Below, piece by piece: positions 6,173-14,447 of a stretch of DNA of 17,992 bases; within the stretch, counting starts at the first letter, position 1, and every line of letters begins with the position of its first letter. Origin of the DNA: Chloroflexota bacterium (GTDB lineage Bacteria > Chloroflexota > Limnocylindria > Limnocylindrales > CSP1-4); the NCBI GenBank assembly GCA_021812735.1, contig JAKAMV010000101.1, forward strand, positions 1 through 17,992. The letters run 5' to 3'. A program made the translations under genes and the position numbers. A model generated the notes under the pieces. It worked only from the letters and a program-made list of their open reading frames with translations, did no database searches and was not told where the DNA came from.

Positions 6173-7408
6173 ATGCCGGGACCCGGACTAGATCTGCTCG
6201 GCGACGAGGAGCTTGCCGAGCTCACTGACGTCATCCACGCTCGCCGCCTGAGTCGCTACGGGCCCGATGACGCCAGCTTCCCGGCCAAGGTCCGGAGCCT
6301 GGAGGTGGAGGTCTGTCGCCGGACGGGTGCGAGGTTCGCGCTCGGCGTCAACTCGGGCACGAGCGCCCTGCTGCTCGCGCAGGCGTCTCTCGGCATCGGC
6401 CCGGGCGACGAGGTCATCGTGCCGGGGTTCACGTTCGTCGCGTCGATCTCCTCGATCGTCTACAGCGGCGCCCGTCCCGTGCTGGCGGAGGTCGACGACT
6501 CGTTCAACCTCGATCCTGCTGATGTCGAGTCGAAGATCACCCCGCGAACCCGCGCGATCGTCGCGGTGCACATGCTGGGATCGCCGGCCAGGCTCAACGA
6601 GCTCCGGGACATCGCCTCCCGCCACGGCATCGCCCTGATCGAGGATGCGGCCCAGGCCTTCGGTGCAACGTTCGAGGGCCGGTGGCTGGGCACGCTCGGC
6701 ACCGTGGGCATCTACAGCTTCAACGAGTTCAAGACCATCACCTGTGGCGACGGCGGGATGCTCGTCACCGACGACGAGTCGCTCTACCAGCGCGCCTTCG
6801 CCATGCACGACCAGGGCCACAGCCCGAACCGCAAGGGGGTCGAGGTGGGCAGCCGACCGTTCCTCGGCCTGAACTTCCGAATGACCGAGCTATCGGGCGC
6901 CGTGCTGCTCGCCCAGCTGCGAAGGATCGACACGATCCGCGAGCACCTCGTGGCCAATCGCGACGCTGCGCGCGCCATCATCGGGACGGTCCCCGGTATT
7001 GGCTTCCGCAGGGCCCCGGACCCGGCTGGCGACATCGCCACGCACCTGGTCGTGACGTTCCCGACGCCGCCGGCGGCGGCGGCCATCGCGAACGAGCTCG
7101 GTTCGATCACGCTCGACGTGTCCGGGTGGCACGTGTACAACCACATGGAGCACCTGCTCGCGAGACGCACCGCCACCGAACGCGGCTGCCCGTTCGACTG
7201 CCCGGCCACGGACGCGCGTCCCGCCGAGTACCACGTGGGCATGCTGCCGCAGACCGACGCCCTGCTCGCCCGTTCGATCAGCTTCTCCATCGGCGTCCGG
7301 GACCCCAACCTCGCCCCGTTCGGGGTCACGATGCGGGACGGGCTCGACGTGACGCGCCAGCGAGCGGAAGCGTTCCGCGCGGCGGCGGCGCGCGTCCTCC
7401 GCGGCTGA
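6173..7408 (+). CDS. DegT/DnrJ/EryC1-family PLP aminotransferase
   Basis: A 411-aa PLP enzyme of the family that moves an amino group between glutamate/glutamine and keto-sugars or keto-cyclitols. Visible features are the phosphate-binding SGTSAL (61-66), GDEVIVPGFTFVASISSIVYSG reading into the cofactor domain, the pyridine-binding Asp158 (IEDAAQAFGA), the PLP lysine K187 in YSFNEFKTITCGDGGMLVT, and LNFRMTELSGAVLLAQL. Many sugar aminotransferases have SFHxxK and GEGG; this one has SFNEFK and GDGG, so it is a divergent subgroup. The start is ATG with AGGAAGG about seven bases upstream. Being second in an operon with a Gfo/Idh enzyme matches NtdA/NtdC-like and scyllo-inosamine-type chemistry. 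Direction (biosynthetic or degradative) is open. Confidence 0.92.
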   Translation: MPGPGLDLLGDEELAELTDVIHARRLSRYGPDDASFPAKVRSLEVEVCRRTGARFALGVNSGTSALLLAQASLGIGPGDEVIVPGFTFVASISSIVYSGARPVLAEVDDSFNLDPADVESKITPRTRAIVAVHMLGSPARLNELRDIASRHGIALIEDAAQAFGATFEGRWLGTLGTVGIYSFNEFKTITCGDGGMLVTDDESLYQRAFAMHDQGHSPNRKGVEVGSRPFLGLNFRMTELSGAVLLAQLRRIDTIREHLVANRDAARAIIGTVPGIGFRRAPDPAGDIATHLVVTFPTPPAAAAIANELGSITLDVSGWHVYNHMEHLLARRTATERGCPFDCPATDARPAEYHVGMLPQTDALLARSISFSIGVRDPNLAPFGVTMRDGLDVTRQRAEAFRAAAARVLRG

Positions 7409-7426
7409 TCGCGCGCATTTCACCGG

Positions 7427-7490
7427 GGCCCGGACCGCGGGCCATTTCCCACCGGCAGCGACGCCGATCTCCTCCGGTCGGCGTCGCTGC
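7427..7490. terminator. bidirectional hairpin terminator between convergent operons
   Basis: A perfect 13-bp inverted repeat, GCAGCGACGCCGA (7455-7467) and TCGGCGTCGCTGC (7478-7490) with a 10-nt loop, is preceded by a smaller hairpin, GGCCCG-GACCG-CGGGCC (7427-7443). Both lie between the aminotransferase stop (7408) and the LacI-2 stop (7557). There is no T-tract, which is common in high-GC genomes. The perfect symmetry would serve both strands. Confidence 0.65.
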
Positions 7491-7556
7491 AACCCCGACG
7501 CGGCCGCGCTCGGAGCGTCGAGTCCTACGGGCACCAGCGGCCGCCCGCCGCGACCG

Positions 7557-8756
7557 TCAGCGCACGATCGACGGGGTGCCAGCCGTGCGGAGCGTCCGAT
7601 CGCTCCCGCACGGGGTTGCGGTGGATTCCCGGACCACCAGGTGCCCGGGCAGGTGACGGGACGTCGTCACGTGGGAGCCCTCGAGCTCCTCGAGGATGAT
7701 CCCGAAGGCAAGGTCGCCCATCGCAGCCTTGGGCTGGTTGAACGTCGTGAGGGGCGGCTCGACGAACGCGGCGACGGGAATGTCGTCGAAGCCGACGACG
7801 GACAGGTCCTCTGGTACCCGCAGGCCGGCGGCTCGCACGGCCCGCATGATCCCGACGGCGATGAGGTCGTTGAACGCCACGACCGCCGTGGGTCGCGGGG
7901 CGGCCCGCACGATGGCTTCCCCGGCGCTCCGACCGCCTTCGAGCGACCCGTCGAGCGACCCGTCGAGCGACCCGTCGCATTCGATCACCATGGCGAGGGT
8001 CAGCCCGGCATCCTCCAGGGTCCGTCGAACGCCGAGCAACCGTCGCAGTGTCGGGCGGATCGCGGCGACGCCGGCGAAGGCGATTCGCTCGTGGCCCAGC
8101 TCGAGCAGGTGTCGGGCGACGTGGCCTCCCCCATCGATGTCGTCCGGGCGAACATGGTGGAACTGCGGCTCGGCCCGCTGCTCGATTCGCTCGATCGCCG
8201 GCGCAACCGGACCGCCGATGGCGTCGAGCACCTCGGACGGGCCCGACGGCGTGTGCCAGTCGACGAGGACGACCGGCGTCTGGGGCCGCCCGCGCGGGAA
8301 CCAACTCGCCGGCATGCCGGCCGCCCCACCGACGACGATGCCGTCGACCCGCTTGCCGAGGAACAGGTCGATCATCGATCGCTCCCGTTCAGCGTACCCG
8401 TGCGACGTGGCAACGAGCACCGCGAATCCCTCGCTGATGGCTCGCTCCTCCAGGCCGGCCGCGACCTCGCCCCAGAAGCTGTCGTCCGCCGTGGGGATGA
8501 GCAGCCCGACCGTCCGGGACGATCGTGTGGCCAGTGCGCGCGCACCCAGATGCGGCATATACCCGAGCGCGAGCGCAGCCTGCTCGACCCGCGCTCGGGT
8601 CGACGGCCGGACACCGACGAACCCAGTGAGGGCCCGGGTCACGGTTGCCGTCGACACCCCGGCGACGCCCGCCACATCCGCGAGGGTGACCGCAGACGGG
8701 TCAGGTAGCGGGGGCCCCACCACCGGTTCCGAGGTCATCGGGTCATCGGGCATCAT
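7557..8756 (-). CDS. LacI-family transcriptional regulator 2, with tandem-repeat insert
   Basis: A 399-aa regulator, about 50 residues longer than usual. The helix-turn-helix is at 23-43 (TLADVAGVAGVSTATVTRAL), the hinge near 66-78, and the effector domain follows (TVGLLIPTADDSFWGEVAAGL; VVAFNDLIAVGIMRAVRAAGL; LSVVGFDDIPVAAFVEPPLTT). Extra length comes from an N-terminal tail, an insert of roughly 30 residues at about 171-205, and a loop with GSLDGSLDGSLE (262-273) encoded by three identical 12-bp units. The recognition helix keeps Arg (TRAL). It is last in the transporter operon, overlapping the ATPase-F gene by 14 bases, so it is co-expressed with what it probably controls. ATGs at 8756 and 8753 are both possible starts. 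Confidence 0.92.
   Translation of the reverse strand: MMPDDPMTSEPVVGPPLPDPSAVTLADVAGVAGVSTATVTRALTGFVGVRPSTRARVEQAALALGYMPHLGARALATRSSRTVGLLIPTADDSFWGEVAAGLEERAISEGFAVLVATSHGYAERERSMIDLFLGKRVDGIVVGGAAGMPASWFPRGRPQTPVVLVDWHTPSGPSEVLDAIGGPVAPAIERIEQRAEPQFHHVRPDDIDGGGHVARHLLELGHERIAFAGVAAIRPTLRRLLGVRRTLEDAGLTLAMVIECDGSLDGSLDGSLEGGRSAGEAIVRAAPRPTAVVAFNDLIAVGIMRAVRAAGLRVPEDLSVVGFDDIPVAAFVEPPLTTFNQPKAAMGDLAFGIILEELEGSHVTTSRHLPGHLVVRESTATPCGSDRTLRTAGTPSIVR
7939..7974. repeat. three tandem 12-bp repeats inside LacI regulator 2
   Basis: Three exact copies of TCGAGCGACCCG in a row, in frame, encode Gly-Ser-Leu-Asp/Glu repeats in the effector domain. A change in copy number would keep the frame and alter loop length. 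Confidence 0.9.
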
Positions 8757-9831
8757 TCCCCCCCGATCTCATGGCCACCCCGATGTCACCGGGCTCGCCC
8801 AAGGGCCGCCGTTCGAGTGGCACGTAACACTCGGCCATGTGTCCGGTCTCGAACGTCCGGCGCTCTGGCGCCGTCTGGCTACACACCTCCTGGGCGCGCG
8901 GACAGCGCGGGTGGAACCGACACCCGGCTGGCGGGTTGAGCGGGCTCGGGACGTCGCCCTCGAGCACGATCGGGTGACGCGCACGGGATCGAACCGGGTC
9001 CGGGACGGGGACGGCCGAGAGGAGTGCGCCCGTGTACGGGTGCCGTGGATGCACGTACAGGTCGGCGGCCCTCGCCTCCTCGATGACACGGCCGAGGTAC
9101 ATCACCAGGACTCGATCGGCCATGTGCCGGACCACGTCGAGGTTGTGGGTGATGAACAGGTACGTCAGGCCCAGCTCCTCCTGCAGGTCCGACAGCAGGT
9201 TCAGAATCTGGGCCTGCACCGAGACGTCCAGCGCGGACACGGGCTCGTCGCACACCATGAGCTTGGGGCCGAGGGCGAGCGCCCGCGCGATCCCGATTCG
9301 CTGCCGCTGGCCGCCCGAGAACTCGTGGGGCAGGCGGTTGTAATGCTCCGGGTTCAGGCCGACCAGCCGCAGGAGCGAGATGACCCGGTCCCGGATCTCA
9401 TCGCGAGAGCCGTGGCGATGGATCTCGAGTGGCTCGGCAATGATTCCGCCGACCCGCATCCGGGGATCTAGGGACCCGAACGGGTCCTGGAAGATCATCA
9501 TGAGATCTCGCCGGATCGGGGCCATGGCGGCTCGGTCCAGCAGGCCCAGGTCACGACCCTCGAACGTGATCGAACCGGCGGTGGGCTCGATCAGCCTGGC
9601 CACGCACCTCGCGAGCGTGGACTTGCCACACCCGGACTCGCCGACGATGGCCAGCGTCTCGCCCCGCCGCACCTCGAACGAGACGTCGTCCACGGCCCGC
9701 ACCACGCCACCCGATGACGACCCGAACATGCCCCGCCGGACCGCGAAGTGCTTCGTGAGGTGGTCGACGCGGAGCAGGACGTCGTCGTCCGCCACGGCCG
9801 GCACGCCGGCGGAGTCCGGTGCGGCTGTCAT
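8743..9831 (-). CDS. dipeptide/oligopeptide-type ABC transporter ATPase (DppF-like)
   Basis: A 362-aa nucleotide-binding subunit that powers import with its partner ATPase. Walker A is GESGCGKS (64-71), the Q-loop [10 protein letters not shown] (Q115), the signature FSGGQRQR (from 171), Walker B LMVCDEP (191-197), the D-loop SALD and the switch His H229 in FITHN. The C-terminal oligopeptide-type extension has [18 protein letters not shown] with several cysteines, as in DppD/DppF/OppF proteins. Its ATG overlaps the stop of the preceding ATPase gene by four bases (ATGA). The subfamily imports peptides but also oligosaccharides and other solutes, so the name does not fix the substrate. Confidence 0.94.
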   Translation of the reverse strand: MTAAPDSAGVPAVADDDVLLRVDHLTKHFAVRRGMFGSSSGGVVRAVDDVSFEVRRGETLAIVGESGCGKSTLARCVARLIEPTAGSITFEGRDLGLLDRAAMAPIRRDLMMIFQDPFGSLDPRMRVGGIIAEPLEIHRHGSRDEIRDRVISLLRLVGLNPEHYNRLPHEFSGGQRQRIGIARALALGPKLMVCDEPVSALDVSVQAQILNLLSDLQEELGLTYLFITHNLDVVRHMADRVLVMYLGRVIEEARAADLYVHPRHPYTGALLSAVPVPDPVRSRARHPIVLEGDVPSPLNPPAGCRFHPRCPRAQEVCSQTAPERRTFETGHMAECYVPLERRPLGEPGDIGVAMRSGGNDAR

Positions 9832-10880
9832 CGGAGGGCGCCCGTGTCGGTCGGTACCGGGCCATCGGCGCCAAGGAGCCTGGCCCGTTCCTCCTCACGC
9901 CACACGCCCGGCAGCTGGCAGGCCGCGACGTGCGCCTGTCCCTCCGTGATCGGCTCGAGCTGCGGGACCTCGGTTCGACACCGGTCCACCGCGTACGGGC
10001 AGCGCGGGTGGAAGGCGCAACCCTGGGGCTTGGCTAGCAGCGAGGGCGGCGACCCGGCGATCGAGCGCAGCCTCGCGGCCCCGGCGTTGAGACCCGGGAG
10101 CGATGACAGTAGGCCCCACGTGTACGGATGCGACGGCCCGGCGAAGAGCTCGTCCACGGACGCCACCTCGACGGCCCGGCCCGCGTACATCACGAGGACG
10201 TCGTCGCACAGGTCGGCGACCACACCGAGGTCGTGCGTGATCAGGATCACCGCGGCGCCGACTTCCTGGCGCAGGCTCCGGATGAGGCGGAGGATCTGCG
10301 CCTGAGTCGTGACATCGAGGGCCGTCGTCGGCTCATCCGCGATCAGGAGATCGGGACGGTTGATAAGGGCCATCGCGATCATCACCCGCTGCCGCATCCC
10401 TCCCGACAGCTCCTGCGGGTAGGCTCGCAGCCGTTCCTGCGGGTTCGGGATGCCGACCCCTGCGAGCGCGTCGCGAGCCTGTGCACGCGCCTGTTCCTCG
10501 GGGATCCGTTGGTGGAGCTTGACGGCCTCCACCAGCTGGAACCCGATGGTGCGGACCGGATTGAGCGATGTCATCGGGTCCTGGAAGATCATGGCGATCT
10601 CGTGACCCCGGACGCCACGCAGTTCCCGGTCGGGGAGGGTCATGAGGTCCCTGCCCTTGAAGAGCGCGTGGCCGCTGACCGTGGTGTCGCGGGACGGGGT
10701 GAGGCGGAGCAGGGACAGGCAGGTCACGGACTTGCCTGACCCCGACTCGCCGACGATCCCCAGGACCTTCCCGCGCTCGACGGAGAACGAGACACCGTCG
10801 ACCGCCGCCACCATCCCGTCCTCGGTCCGGAAGCTGGTCCGCAGATCGCTGACCTCGAGCAGCGCCACGGTGTCGCTCAC
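9828..10880 (-). CDS. dipeptide/oligopeptide-type ABC transporter ATPase (DppD-like)
   Basis: A 350-aa nucleotide-binding subunit, partner of the next ATPase. Walker A is GESGSGKS (44-51), the Q-loop [11 protein letters not shown] (Q100), the signature LSGGMRQR (158-165), Walker B LLIADEP (178-184), the D-loop TALD and H216 in LITHD. The C-terminal extension has [17 protein letters not shown]. The SGSGKS Walker A and SGGMRQR signature are the DppD/OppD pattern, while the other ATPase shows the DppF/OppF pattern, so the pair is complete. The start is GTG (10880-10878), overlapping the deacetylase stop as GTGA. Confidence 0.94.
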   Translation of the reverse strand: MSDTVALLEVSDLRTSFRTEDGMVAAVDGVSFSVERGKVLGIVGESGSGKSVTCLSLLRLTPSRDTTVSGHALFKGRDLMTLPDRELRGVRGHEIAMIFQDPMTSLNPVRTIGFQLVEAVKLHQRIPEEQARAQARDALAGVGIPNPQERLRAYPQELSGGMRQRVMIAMALINRPDLLIADEPTTALDVTTQAQILRLIRSLRQEVGAAVILITHDLGVVADLCDDVLVMYAGRAVEVASVDELFAGPSHPYTWGLLSSLPGLNAGAARLRSIAGSPPSLLAKPQGCAFHPRCPYAVDRCRTEVPQLEPITEGQAHVAACQLPGVWREEERARLLGADGPVPTDTGALR

Positions 10881-11623
10881 CTTCCTTCGATGGTTCGGAC
10901 GAGGAACCGGAGGGCCCCATCCGGCTCCGGGTACGTCCCCGACCCGCGGTACGCCTCCGCGTACCGGGTGGCCCGCTGTCCGCCGCGGAAGCGGGCATGC
11001 CGGTCCACCATCTCGATCATGTCCTCGCCGTACATCTTCGCCATGAGGTCCAGCTGGCTCTCATGGGCGGCGAGCATTCGGCGCTTGACGTCGATGTGGT
11101 CCGAGATGTCGATCCAGACCTGGGGCTCGAAGTCGACGGCCTGCTCGGTGTCGAAGTACGCTAGGTGCGGCGTCGCCGGCAGCGGCGGCTCGTCGGCGAA
11201 GTTGCGCATGGCCGCCGCGCAGCGCGCCTGGTAGACGAGCTCCGAGGCGTTGCGGTGGTCGAGGTGGTAGTCGACGGGCGGGTGACCGAGCAGCACGGTC
11301 GCCCGGACCCGCCTGACGAGGTTGACGATGTCGCGCCGGCGATCAGGGGTGACGTCCGACGCTCCGTCGTGCATCCCGAGGTGGTGGAAGGACGCGGCGC
11401 CGACGATCTCGGCCGAACGCCGCGCCTCCCCGAGTCGCACCCGGGCGATCTCCTCGGCGGGCAGCCCGAACGAGCCGCACGACCCATCGGTGAGGACCGC
11501 CATGTGGACCTCGATGCCACAGGCCACCAGGGCGGCGAGGGTGCCGCCGCACTGGAACTCCAGGTCATCGGGGTGCGCGCCGACGGCCAGCACGACGTCA
11601 CGAGACGGCCCGGACGTGATCAC
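10877..11623 (-). CDS. PIG-L/LmbE-family N-deacetylase
   Basis: A 248-aa zinc hydrolase of the family that removes N-acetyl groups from GlcNAc-type amino sugars (relatives include MshB, BshB and archaeal diacetylchitobiose deacetylase). The metal/catalytic motif AHPDD is at 16-20 (AVGAHPDDLEFQCGG) and the second metal site HxxH at H120/H123 (VDYHLDHRNAS). No signal peptide is present, so it is cytoplasmic. The chosen GTG (11623-11621) overlaps the binding-protein stop as GTGA; a longer in-frame reading runs antisense-like through that gene and lacks family similarity. A deacetylase embedded between the binding protein and the ATPases strongly suggests that the imported solute, or its hydrolysis product, carries an N-acyl group. 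Confidence 0.9.
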   Translation of the reverse strand: MITSGPSRDVVLAVGAHPDDLEFQCGGTLAALVACGIEVHMAVLTDGSCGSFGLPAEEIARVRLGEARRSAEIVGAASFHHLGMHDGASDVTPDRRRDIVNLVRRVRATVLLGHPPVDYHLDHRNASELVYQARCAAAMRNFADEPPLPATPHLAYFDTEQAVDFEPQVWIDISDHIDVKRRMLAAHESQLDLMAKMYGEDMIEMVDRHARFRGGQRATRYAEAYRGSGTYPEPDGALRFLVRTIEGR

Positions 11624-13356
11624 TGGCAGTTGCCCAGGGTGGTCAGGTCCAGGACGTACACCGGGTGGAAGACGTACCCGCAGGTGTTCTTCGCCAGCAG
11701 GGTTACCCGCGAGGCGTTGAGCAGCGGAGCCCATGCGGCGTCCTGGCCGATGACCTGCTGGTCGAGCTGGTTCCACTTCGCAGCGCGGTCCGCACCGGTG
11801 ACCGGGCCCATGGCCTCGATCGCCGCGTTGACAGCAGGATCGTTGAAGCTGCCGAAGTTGCTGTTATTGGTCGGGGTGATGCGGTTGCCATCGAGCAGGG
11901 GGCCGAAGAAGTCATCCGGATCCGGGTAGTCCTGGGTCCAGATGTTGATCCCCATGGGCGCCTTGTTCGCCACGGTCATGATCGTCGCCGACAGGACGGC
12001 GTCGGTGCCCGACTTGATCTCCGCGTTGATGCCGACGGCCTTGAGCTGGGCCTGGACCGCCTGGGCGATCTGGAGCCCTGCAGCGCTGGACCAGAGCACG
12101 GTGCTGATGGGCAGCTGGACGCCGGACTCCTGGAGGAGGCTCTGCGCCTTGGCCGTGTCACCGGCCGGCGGGAACAGGTTCGCCTGCTGCCAGCCGGGCA
12201 TGGTGGGTGGAAGCACTTGGTCGGTGATCACGCCCTGGCTCGGGCCACCCCAGACGCGCAGGATCTCCTCACGGTTCAGGGCGAAGTTCACCGCCTGCCG
12301 GACCTTGACGTTGTCGAAGGGCGCCACGGTGGTGTTGAACCAGACGTAGGTCGTCGAGGGGAGCGTCCCGGCGAACACGCGGCCGACGAGCGTCGAGTCG
12401 GCGAGGGCCTGCGTGGCGTCGGCGGGTGCCATCTTGTCGAGGTACGTCGCGAGCTGCCCAGCCCGGATCTGCAGGCCTGCCTGGGCCGGATCGACGTTGA
12501 GCTGGAGCGTGATCGTGTCGAGCTTGCCGCGGTTGCCCAGCACGGCCGCGTTGTAGTTGGGGTTCCGGGCGAGCACGAGCTCCCGGTTTGGGGTGTACGT
12601 CTTGACGAGGTACGGGCCCGTCTCCAGGATCGACCCGTCCTCGATGGCCGTGATCGGCGTCCCGATGGGCACCGGGCAGGTGAAGGGCATCGTCATGCGC
12701 TCGAGGAAGGACCCGCTCGGCTGGTTGAGCGTGAAGGCGATGCTGTCGCCTGCGACGGTGATCCCGGGGATGGTGGTCGTCTTCCCGGCGCTGTAGTCGG
12801 CCGCACCGACGACGTCGGAGAAGAAGCCGCCGGCCGGCGATGCGAGCGCAGGGGCCAGCATCCGCTGCCACGTGTAGGCGATGGCGGCGCCCGTGATCGG
12901 CGTGCCATCGGCGAACTTGATCCCTGACCGCAGCTTGAAGGTGTAGGTCTTCGCGTCCGCCGAGATGGTGGGCAGGTCCGCGAGGCCGGCGATGACCGCT
13001 GACCCGGGCTGGCCCGCGAGGTCCGGGAAGGTGACGAGCGGGGTGCAGGTCGCATAGGCGATGCCCCAGGTCACCGCATACCACCACAGGGTGGGCTCGA
13101 GATGGTCGATGCCGCCCGCGGGCACGCCGATCGTGGCGGCGCCACCGGCCACGGCATCCTGCGTCGCGGAGAAGGCGGCGGATGACGGCACGGCCCCGCT
13201 CGGCGAGGCCGCAGTCGGCTGGCTGGCTGCCTGCGCACCGCTGGCCGCCGGCGCCGGCGTCGCCGCGGGGGTGGACGAGCAGCCGCCCGCCACGAGTACC
13301 GCGGACAGGATGAACGCGATCGCGCTCGCCCGTTGGCTTCCCTTCGACTTGTGCAT
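11620..13356 (-). CDS. ABC transporter solute-binding lipoprotein, SBP family 5
   Basis: A 578-aa extracellular receptor of the dipeptide/oligopeptide type (SBP_bac_5). Signal peptide: MHKSKGSQRASAIAFILSAV, then the lipobox LVAGGC with Cys26 as lipidation site, then an Ala/Pro/Ser linker. Family hallmarks include YTFKLRSGIKFADGTPITGAAIAYTW, FNTTVAPFDNVKVRQAVNFALNREEI and NIWTQDYPDPDDFFGPLL. The frame is open further upstream to 13467, but AGGAGG seven bases before the ATG at 13356 plus the signal peptide decide the start. It is third in the operon, after both permeases. The large two-lobed fold accepts peptides, oligosaccharides and other solutes; the family alone does not identify the ligand. 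Confidence 0.94.
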   Translation of the reverse strand: MHKSKGSQRASAIAFILSAVLVAGGCSSTPAATPAPAASGAQAASQPTAASPSGAVPSSAAFSATQDAVAGGAATIGVPAGGIDHLEPTLWWYAVTWGIAYATCTPLVTFPDLAGQPGSAVIAGLADLPTISADAKTYTFKLRSGIKFADGTPITGAAIAYTWQRMLAPALASPAGGFFSDVVGAADYSAGKTTTIPGITVAGDSIAFTLNQPSGSFLERMTMPFTCPVPIGTPITAIEDGSILETGPYLVKTYTPNRELVLARNPNYNAAVLGNRGKLDTITLQLNVDPAQAGLQIRAGQLATYLDKMAPADATQALADSTLVGRVFAGTLPSTTYVWFNTTVAPFDNVKVRQAVNFALNREEILRVWGGPSQGVITDQVLPPTMPGWQQANLFPPAGDTAKAQSLLQESGVQLPISTVLWSSAAGLQIAQAVQAQLKAVGINAEIKSGTDAVLSATIMTVANKAPMGINIWTQDYPDPDDFFGPLLDGNRITPTNNSNFGSFNDPAVNAAIEAMGPVTGADRAAKWNQLDQQVIGQDAAWAPLLNASRVTLLAKNTCGYVFHPVYVLDLTTLGNCQ

Positions 13357-13453
13357 GCCTTCTCCTCCTGTCAGGTTCGCGCCGCCGGTCGGCGGCAACC
13401 CAGCGCTTTGTTGTTCCGTACGGGACCTCAGCGAACCACAAGCACCACCTTCG
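13357..13453 (-). other. 97-base gap before the binding-protein gene, with hairpin
   Basis: The longest gap inside an otherwise tightly packed operon. It holds a hairpin, GCCGCC (13381-13386) and GGCGGC (13391-13396) around four bases, just upstream of the strong AGGAGG of the binding-protein gene. Such elements often stabilise the binding-protein part of a transporter mRNA; no internal promoter was evident. Confidence 0.4.
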
Positions 13454-14446
13454 TCAGGTCCGCACACGCGGGTCGAGGGCGGCCTGGGCGATGTCCGCGA
13501 TCGTGTTGGCGAGGACGGCCATCAGCGCCGCGAACGTCACGACGCCGACGGTCAGCGGGTAGTCGAGGTTCTGGATGGAGCTGAAGGCCAGGTACCCGAG
13601 GCCCGGCAGCCCGAAGGTGACCTCGACGAACAGCGCCCCACCGAGCGCCGCACCCACATCGAGCGCGAGGAAGGTGATGATCGCGGGCGCAACGATCGGC
13701 CCGATGTGGCTCCCCAGGATCCTGGCGGTCGACGCTCCCTTGGCCCGGGCGACTAGCACGTAGTCCTCGCTGAGCTGCTCCAGGACGTAGGCGCGGATGA
13801 AGCGGGCGTAGAACGCGGCGAACCCCAGGGCCAGCGAGATCCACGGCAGGATCATGGAATCCAGCCAGCCCGTGAGGTTCGCCGTCGGCGACATGTAGCC
13901 TTGGATCGGGAACAGCGTGGCGGGTGGGACATGGAACCCGAGCAGGATCCCCTGGCTGGGCAGGTAGGCGAAGAGGTAGGCGATCATCGGGGCGATCCAG
14001 AACACTGGCGCCGAGATCGCGACCTGGACCAGGATCGTCGAAACCCTGTCGCGGAGGCTCCGGGGCCGGAGGGCACCGATCAGTCCCACCGGAACCGCCA
14101 CCAGCATCCACACCACCGCCGCCCCCAGGACGAGGCCGGCCGTCACGCCGGCGGCCGGGTAGAGAAGGTCGGCCACCGGCAACCGCTGCGCGAACGAGTA
14201 GCCGAAGTCGCCGTGCAGGATGCCGGTCAGGAAGTTGGCGTACTGCTCGTACCACGGGCGATCGGTCCCGAGGAGGCGGGCGACCTGCGCGATCTGCGCG
14301 GGTGACGCCGCCCGGCCCGCGACCCGCTGCGCCGGGTCGGCGCCGGTGAGCGCCGAGACGACGTAGAAGAGCAGGTAGGCGATCAGCGTCACGATGAGTA
14401 CCTGCGCGGCGGCGGTCGCAAGCCGGCGAAGCACGAAGCGGGCCAT
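13454..14446 (-). CDS. dipeptide-type ABC transporter permease (DppB-like)
   Basis: A 330-aa inner-membrane channel subunit. The N-terminal helix (about 1-33, MARFVLRRLATAAAQVLIVT) is followed by an external loop with RLLGTDRPWYEQYANFLTGI and HGDFGYSF (about 79-84), a DppB hallmark. Several membrane helices follow, and the cytoplasmic EAA-type loop is EDYVLVARAKGASTARILGS (227-246), which contacts the ATPases. The end, PLTVGVVTFAALMAVLANTIADIAQAALDPRVR, is typical. The start ATG is one base beyond the stop of the DppC-like gene. The order C-B-A is reversed from the usual A-B-C or B-C order. Confidence 0.94.
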   Translation of the reverse strand: MARFVLRRLATAAAQVLIVTLIAYLLFYVVSALTGADPAQRVAGRAASPAQIAQVARLLGTDRPWYEQYANFLTGILHGDFGYSFAQRLPVADLLYPAAGVTAGLVLGAAVVWMLVAVPVGLIGALRPRSLRDRVSTILVQVAISAPVFWIAPMIAYLFAYLPSQGILLGFHVPPATLFPIQGYMSPTANLTGWLDSMILPWISLALGFAAFYARFIRAYVLEQLSEDYVLVARAKGASTARILGSHIGPIVAPAIITFLALDVGAALGGALFVEVTFGLPGLGYLAFSSIQNLDYPLTVGVVTFAALMAVLANTIADIAQAALDPRVRT

Positions 14447-14447
14447 C

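Noticed and set aside
6682..7656. 324-codon open frame on the plus strand overlapping the aminotransferase
   Set aside because: Alternate frame of a gene with an intact PLP site; the translation is Arg/His/Gly-rich and featureless.
7696..9471. 591-codon open frame on the plus strand
   Set aside because: It runs antisense to LacI regulator 2 and ATPase F, both strongly supported. Its translation is Arg/Ser/Pro/Thr-rich with no domain, as expected for shadows in GC-rich DNA.
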